A stretch of 64,000 bases of DNA from Roseivirga sp. E12 (GTDB taxonomy: Bacteria > Bacteroidota > Bacteroidia > Cytophagales > Cyclobacteriaceae), in NCBI RefSeq assembly GCF_017592825.1, contig NZ_JAGFMD010000001.1, positions 1,612,001 to 1,676,000 on the forward strand, in the 5' to 3' direction. The notes beneath the pieces are model-generated. The model did not search any database. It had not been told where the DNA came from and saw nothing but the letters and a program-made list of their open reading frames with translations. Made by a program: the position numbers and the translations under genes. How positions within the stretch are numbered: position 1 is the first letter of the stretch; each line of letters opens with the position of its first letter. This document shows, in pieces, positions 62,000 through 64,000 of the stretch.

Positions 62000-62575
62000 A
62001 TGAAAAAAAGAGAATTATCATTCAAAACAATCGGTCTCGAAATGTTCTCAATTGTTTTTGCTGTATTACTTGCCCTTACATTGGATTCTTGGCAGGAGCA
62101 ACAGAAAGAACAAAAAAAGGTAGATAAGGCGCTCTCAGATATCGCAATTGAAGTAAACTCATTCAGTTCTATGTTAGAAGGCGGACTAATTTATAATCAG
62201 ACGGCCTTTGACTCCTTAAACCATGCGGTAGAAATGTATAAAAAAGGCGAAGTCGCTAATTTTAATTTTGGTATAGGGCGCCCTGAAATCAAGTCCCTGG
62301 CTTGGCAGTCGAGTAAGGAAAGCGGTATTACAGCAAAGTTTGACAGAAACCTCTTTTTGGACATTGCTGAAGTCTATATCGAATACGATCGACTGATGAG
62401 TGTCTTCGACCTGCACACCGAGTTTATGCTCAATGCAGACCCGGACATGACAGAATATACACGAGCTAGGTATACCATAAACCATCTACGTACTGTTCTT
62501 TTCAGAATACAAGACCTCAAGCGAAAATCAACTGAGTTTCAAGAAAAACATAGAGGTGAATCATTTATGAACTGA
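62000..62575 (+). CDS. Single-TM protein (DUF6090-like)
   Basis: 191 residues. One N-terminal TM (IGLEMFSIVFAVLLALTLDSW) after MKKRELS, then a helical domain with AIEVNSFSSMLEGGLIYNQTAFDSLNHAVEMY and ALSDI. Resembles the DUF6090-type membrane family of Bacteroidota. Lies alone between the divergent ubiE and convergent FKBP genes. Unknown role. Confidence 0.7.
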   Translation: MKKRELSFKTIGLEMFSIVFAVLLALTLDSWQEQQKEQKKVDKALSDIAIEVNSFSSMLEGGLIYNQTAFDSLNHAVEMYKKGEVANFNFGIGRPEIKSLAWQSSKESGITAKFDRNLFLDIAEVYIEYDRLMSVFDLHTEFMLNADPDMTEYTRARYTINHLRTVLFRIQDLKRKSTEFQEKHRGESFMN

Positions 62576-62595
62576 CCGTTTCTCCGAGCAATAAA

Positions 62596-62617
62596 AAACC
62601 CCGACAAGTCGGGGTTT
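62596..62617. terminator. Bidirectional terminator between convergent genes
   Basis: AAACCCCGAC (62596-62605) and GTCGGGGTTT (62608-62617) perfect stem with AA loop. On the minus strand the U tract (A6 at 62593-62598) is good, so it mainly serves the FKBP gene, and it lies 20 bp after the plus-strand stop. Confidence 0.85.
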
Positions 62618-62641
62618 CATTCTATTAACGTCTGGCTTAGA

Positions 62642-63070
62642 TTATCCGATTTCAACAAGCTCAATGTCAAAAATCAAATCCTTTCCTGCCAGGTCATGAT
62701 TAGCATCAATCACAACTACATCTTCTCTAACTTCTTTTACTTTAACTGGTACCTGCTGACCGTTTGGTTGGCTCATTGCCAACTGCTGTCCAACTTCAGG
62801 GTTTAGATCAGGCGGTAGATTGGTTTTAGGGATATCAATGATCATATCTTCCCTTGCCTCACCATATGCCTCAGCAGCTGGGATTTCAGCCGTTACTTTG
62901 GCTCCTACGGCCATTCCATCAACAGCAGCATCAAATCCTTTGATCATCATACCTGCGCCTACTTCAAACTCCAATGGAGCTCTTCCTTCTGATGAATCAA
63001 AAATGGTTCCATCAGTTAATTTTCCTGTGTAGTGAACCTTTACCTGGTCCCCTTTCTTTGCTACTTGCAT
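62642..63070 (-). CDS. FKBP-type peptidyl-prolyl isomerase (SlyD-like)
   Basis: 142 residues. FKBP core KGDQVKVHYTGKLTDGTIFDSSEGRAPLEFEVG, AVDGMAVGAKVTAEIPAAEAYGE, then an inserted flap domain (IIDIPKTNLPPDLNPEVGQQLAM, VVIDANHDLAGKDLIFDIELVEI). This is the SlyD type; the His-rich metal tail is absent. No signal peptide, cytoplasmic chaperone-isomerase. Confidence 0.94.
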   Translation of the reverse strand: MQVAKKGDQVKVHYTGKLTDGTIFDSSEGRAPLEFEVGAGMMIKGFDAAVDGMAVGAKVTAEIPAAEAYGEAREDMIIDIPKTNLPPDLNPEVGQQLAMSQPNGQQVPVKVKEVREDVVVIDANHDLAGKDLIFDIELVEIG

Positions 63071-63105
63071 ATTATTTCTCTTAATGAATGCTATTTAAAG
63101 GTGGG

Positions 63106-63133
63106 CAAAGGTATGGGTTTAAAAGAGAAACAA
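63106..63133 (-). promoter_or_regulatory. Promoter of the FKBP gene
   Basis: Minus-strand TTG at 63133-63131, 17-bp spacer, TACCTTTG at 63113-63106 (perfect -7). A leader of about 30 nt before the start at 63070. The divergent engB gene has its own TACCTTTG at 63159-63166, only 4 bp from its ATG, suggesting a leaderless or near-leaderless transcript. Confidence 0.65.
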
Positions 63134-63170
63134 AAAAGTTCAATTTGAAGGAGTTCATTACCTTTGCAGC

Positions 63171-63761
63171 ATGTTCGATCAGGCCCAATTTGTTATTAGT
63201 AATACTGACTATCGTAAATGCCCAAAACCCGATAAACCGGAGTTTGCATTTATTGGCCGATCGAATGTTGGTAAGTCATCACTCATTAATATGATGACAG
63301 CCCGGAAAAGCCTGGCTAAAACTTCGGGAAGGCCGGGAAAAACTCAGTTGATTAATCATTTTTTGATTGACGAGAGCTGGTACCTAGTAGACTTACCAGG
63401 CTACGGCTATGCCAAAACAAGTAAGAAGAATCGAGCTGCCTGGACAGAAATGATTCAAGACTATCTCCTCAACCGTGAAAGCCTTCAAATTGTATTCGTG
63501 CTGATCGACTCGCGACTCGATCCACAGAAGATAGATCTCGAATTCATTCAATGGCTTGGAGAAAGCGGTATTCCTTTGGCACTCGTTTTCACCAAAGCAG
63601 ACAAGCAGTCCATCAATAAGGGCCAACAGTCTATAGCCAAGTTTAAAAGAGTACTTAAGCAGACTTGGGAACACCTTCCCATGATTTTCTTAACATCATC
63701 TGAAACTGGCCTGGGGAAAGCCGAGTTATCCGAGTACATAGAACATATACTCGAAAGTTGA
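63171..63761 (+). CDS. engB: Ribosome biogenesis GTPase EngB (YihA/YsxC)
   Basis: 196 residues. GTPase motifs: FIGRSNVGKSSLINMM (G1), RPGKTQLINHF (G2), DLPGYGYAK (G3), FTKADKQ (G4), LTSSETGLGK (G5). Required for 50S subunit assembly. In Bacteroidota it clusters with porT and ubiE, as here. Confidence 0.97.
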   Translation: MFDQAQFVISNTDYRKCPKPDKPEFAFIGRSNVGKSSLINMMTARKSLAKTSGRPGKTQLINHFLIDESWYLVDLPGYGYAKTSKKNRAAWTEMIQDYLLNRESLQIVFVLIDSRLDPQKIDLEFIQWLGESGIPLALVFTKADKQSINKGQQSIAKFKRVLKQTWEHLPMIFLTSSETGLGKAELSEYIEHILES

Positions 63762-63824
63762 GTTTTTCTTTGATTTAGGCATCAGCTTAGATTTAATTTG
63801 AAGCATTATTGAACAAGAGCATTT

Positions 63825-64000
63825 ATGAAGTTTGAAGAAATAGCCTCCGTATCAGGTAAAGGCGGATTATTTAGAGTTTTAAAACCTACCAAAAACGGTG
63901 TCATTCTGGAATCGCTTGACAGTAAAAAGGCCAAACTCGTGGTTGGTGCTGATGCTCAGGTATCGATACTTAGCGAAATTTCCATTTATACACATACCAC
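63825..64000 (+). CDS. DUF5606 family protein (N-terminal part)
   Basis: 58 residues visible, open at the right edge. MKFEEIASVSGKGGLFRVLK, TKNGVILESLDSKKAKLVV, DAQVSILSEISIYTHT is the DUF5606 pattern common in Bacteroidota. Starts at 63825, 63 bp after engB, so perhaps an operon with it. Function unknown. Confidence 0.85.
   Translation, partial: MKFEEIASVSGKGGLFRVLKPTKNGVILESLDSKKAKLVVGADAQVSILSEISIYTHT

Noticed and set aside
63159-63166. TACCTTTG at 4 bp from the engB start as a normal promoter
   Set aside because: A -33 element is not at the right distance and the -7 to ATG gap is too short for a leader. It is kept only as a note on a possibly leaderless transcript.

Overview
The window is chromosomal DNA of a Bacteroidota member, most likely a marine Cytophagales bacterium (Roseivirga/Fulvivirga-like; this placement is inference). 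Supporting signs are a PorT-type type IX secretion gene beside ubiE and engB, a DUF5606 gene, FecR/ECF-sigma/TonB-receptor signalling with an STN domain, PadR-controlled FtsX-like permeases with N-terminal prefix domains, many short lipoboxes, and promoters of the Bacteroidota TTG-N19-TAnnTTTG type. Coding density is high and most genes lie on the minus strand.

Layout. 1-2.9 kb: a gene tail, a lipoprotein, a putative esterase-TPR protein that lacks the nucleophile serine, and an NTF2-like protein. 2.9-7.7 kb: a minus-strand operon of lipoprotein, ECF sigma, FecR anti-sigma and TonB-dependent receptor. 7.8-25.8 kb: three PadR/FtsX-permease modules (four large permeases, no ATPase gene) interspersed with a vanadium-haloperoxidase-like lipoprotein, a TIGR03803-repeat protein, a TonB-C-like protein, a CsgG/LpoB-like protein and two small membrane proteins. 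26-28.7 kb: a secreted Gfo/Idh/MocA oxidoreductase with two DUF1080 (3-keto-disaccharide hydrolase) lipoproteins. 28.7-36.8 kb: a low-oxygen/nitrogen-oxide island. It holds a cbb3-type oxidase with fused CcoO-CcoP-like cytochrome, a group III truncated haemoglobin, a hexameric tyrosine-coordinated heme protein, a cupin, two tandem cytochromes P460 and two Crp/Fnr regulators, with a TGA-N6-TCA box before the haemoglobin.

37-44.6 kb: a WYL/YafY-type regulator and a SnoaL-like gene that share a 15-bp palindromic operator; dispersed intergenic repeats; a GNAT acetyltransferase; AraC/YHS and alpha/beta-hydrolase genes; and an ECF sigma with a membrane partner. 44.8-47.6 kb: a 922-residue NACHT-type NTPase, the best candidate for an antiphage or other immune gene. 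47.7-54.5 kb: a sarcosine-oxidase-like flavoenzyme, a REP-associated tyrosine transposase flanked by inverted covarying REP hairpins, a GH37 trehalase, a lipoprotein, a 50-residue PspC-like protein and a prefix-less FtsX-like permease. 54.5-64 kb: housekeeping genes, namely tRNA-Glu, gap, an M1 aminopeptidase operon, porT-ubiE, an FKBP isomerase, engB and a truncated DUF5606 gene.

The observations most worth following are the NACHT protein, the RAYT/REP pair, the YafY operator that reuses the regulator's own stop codon, the long PadR-promoter palindromes, and the compact NO/O2 respiratory operon. Function calls rest on motif recognition by eye; no database search was run.
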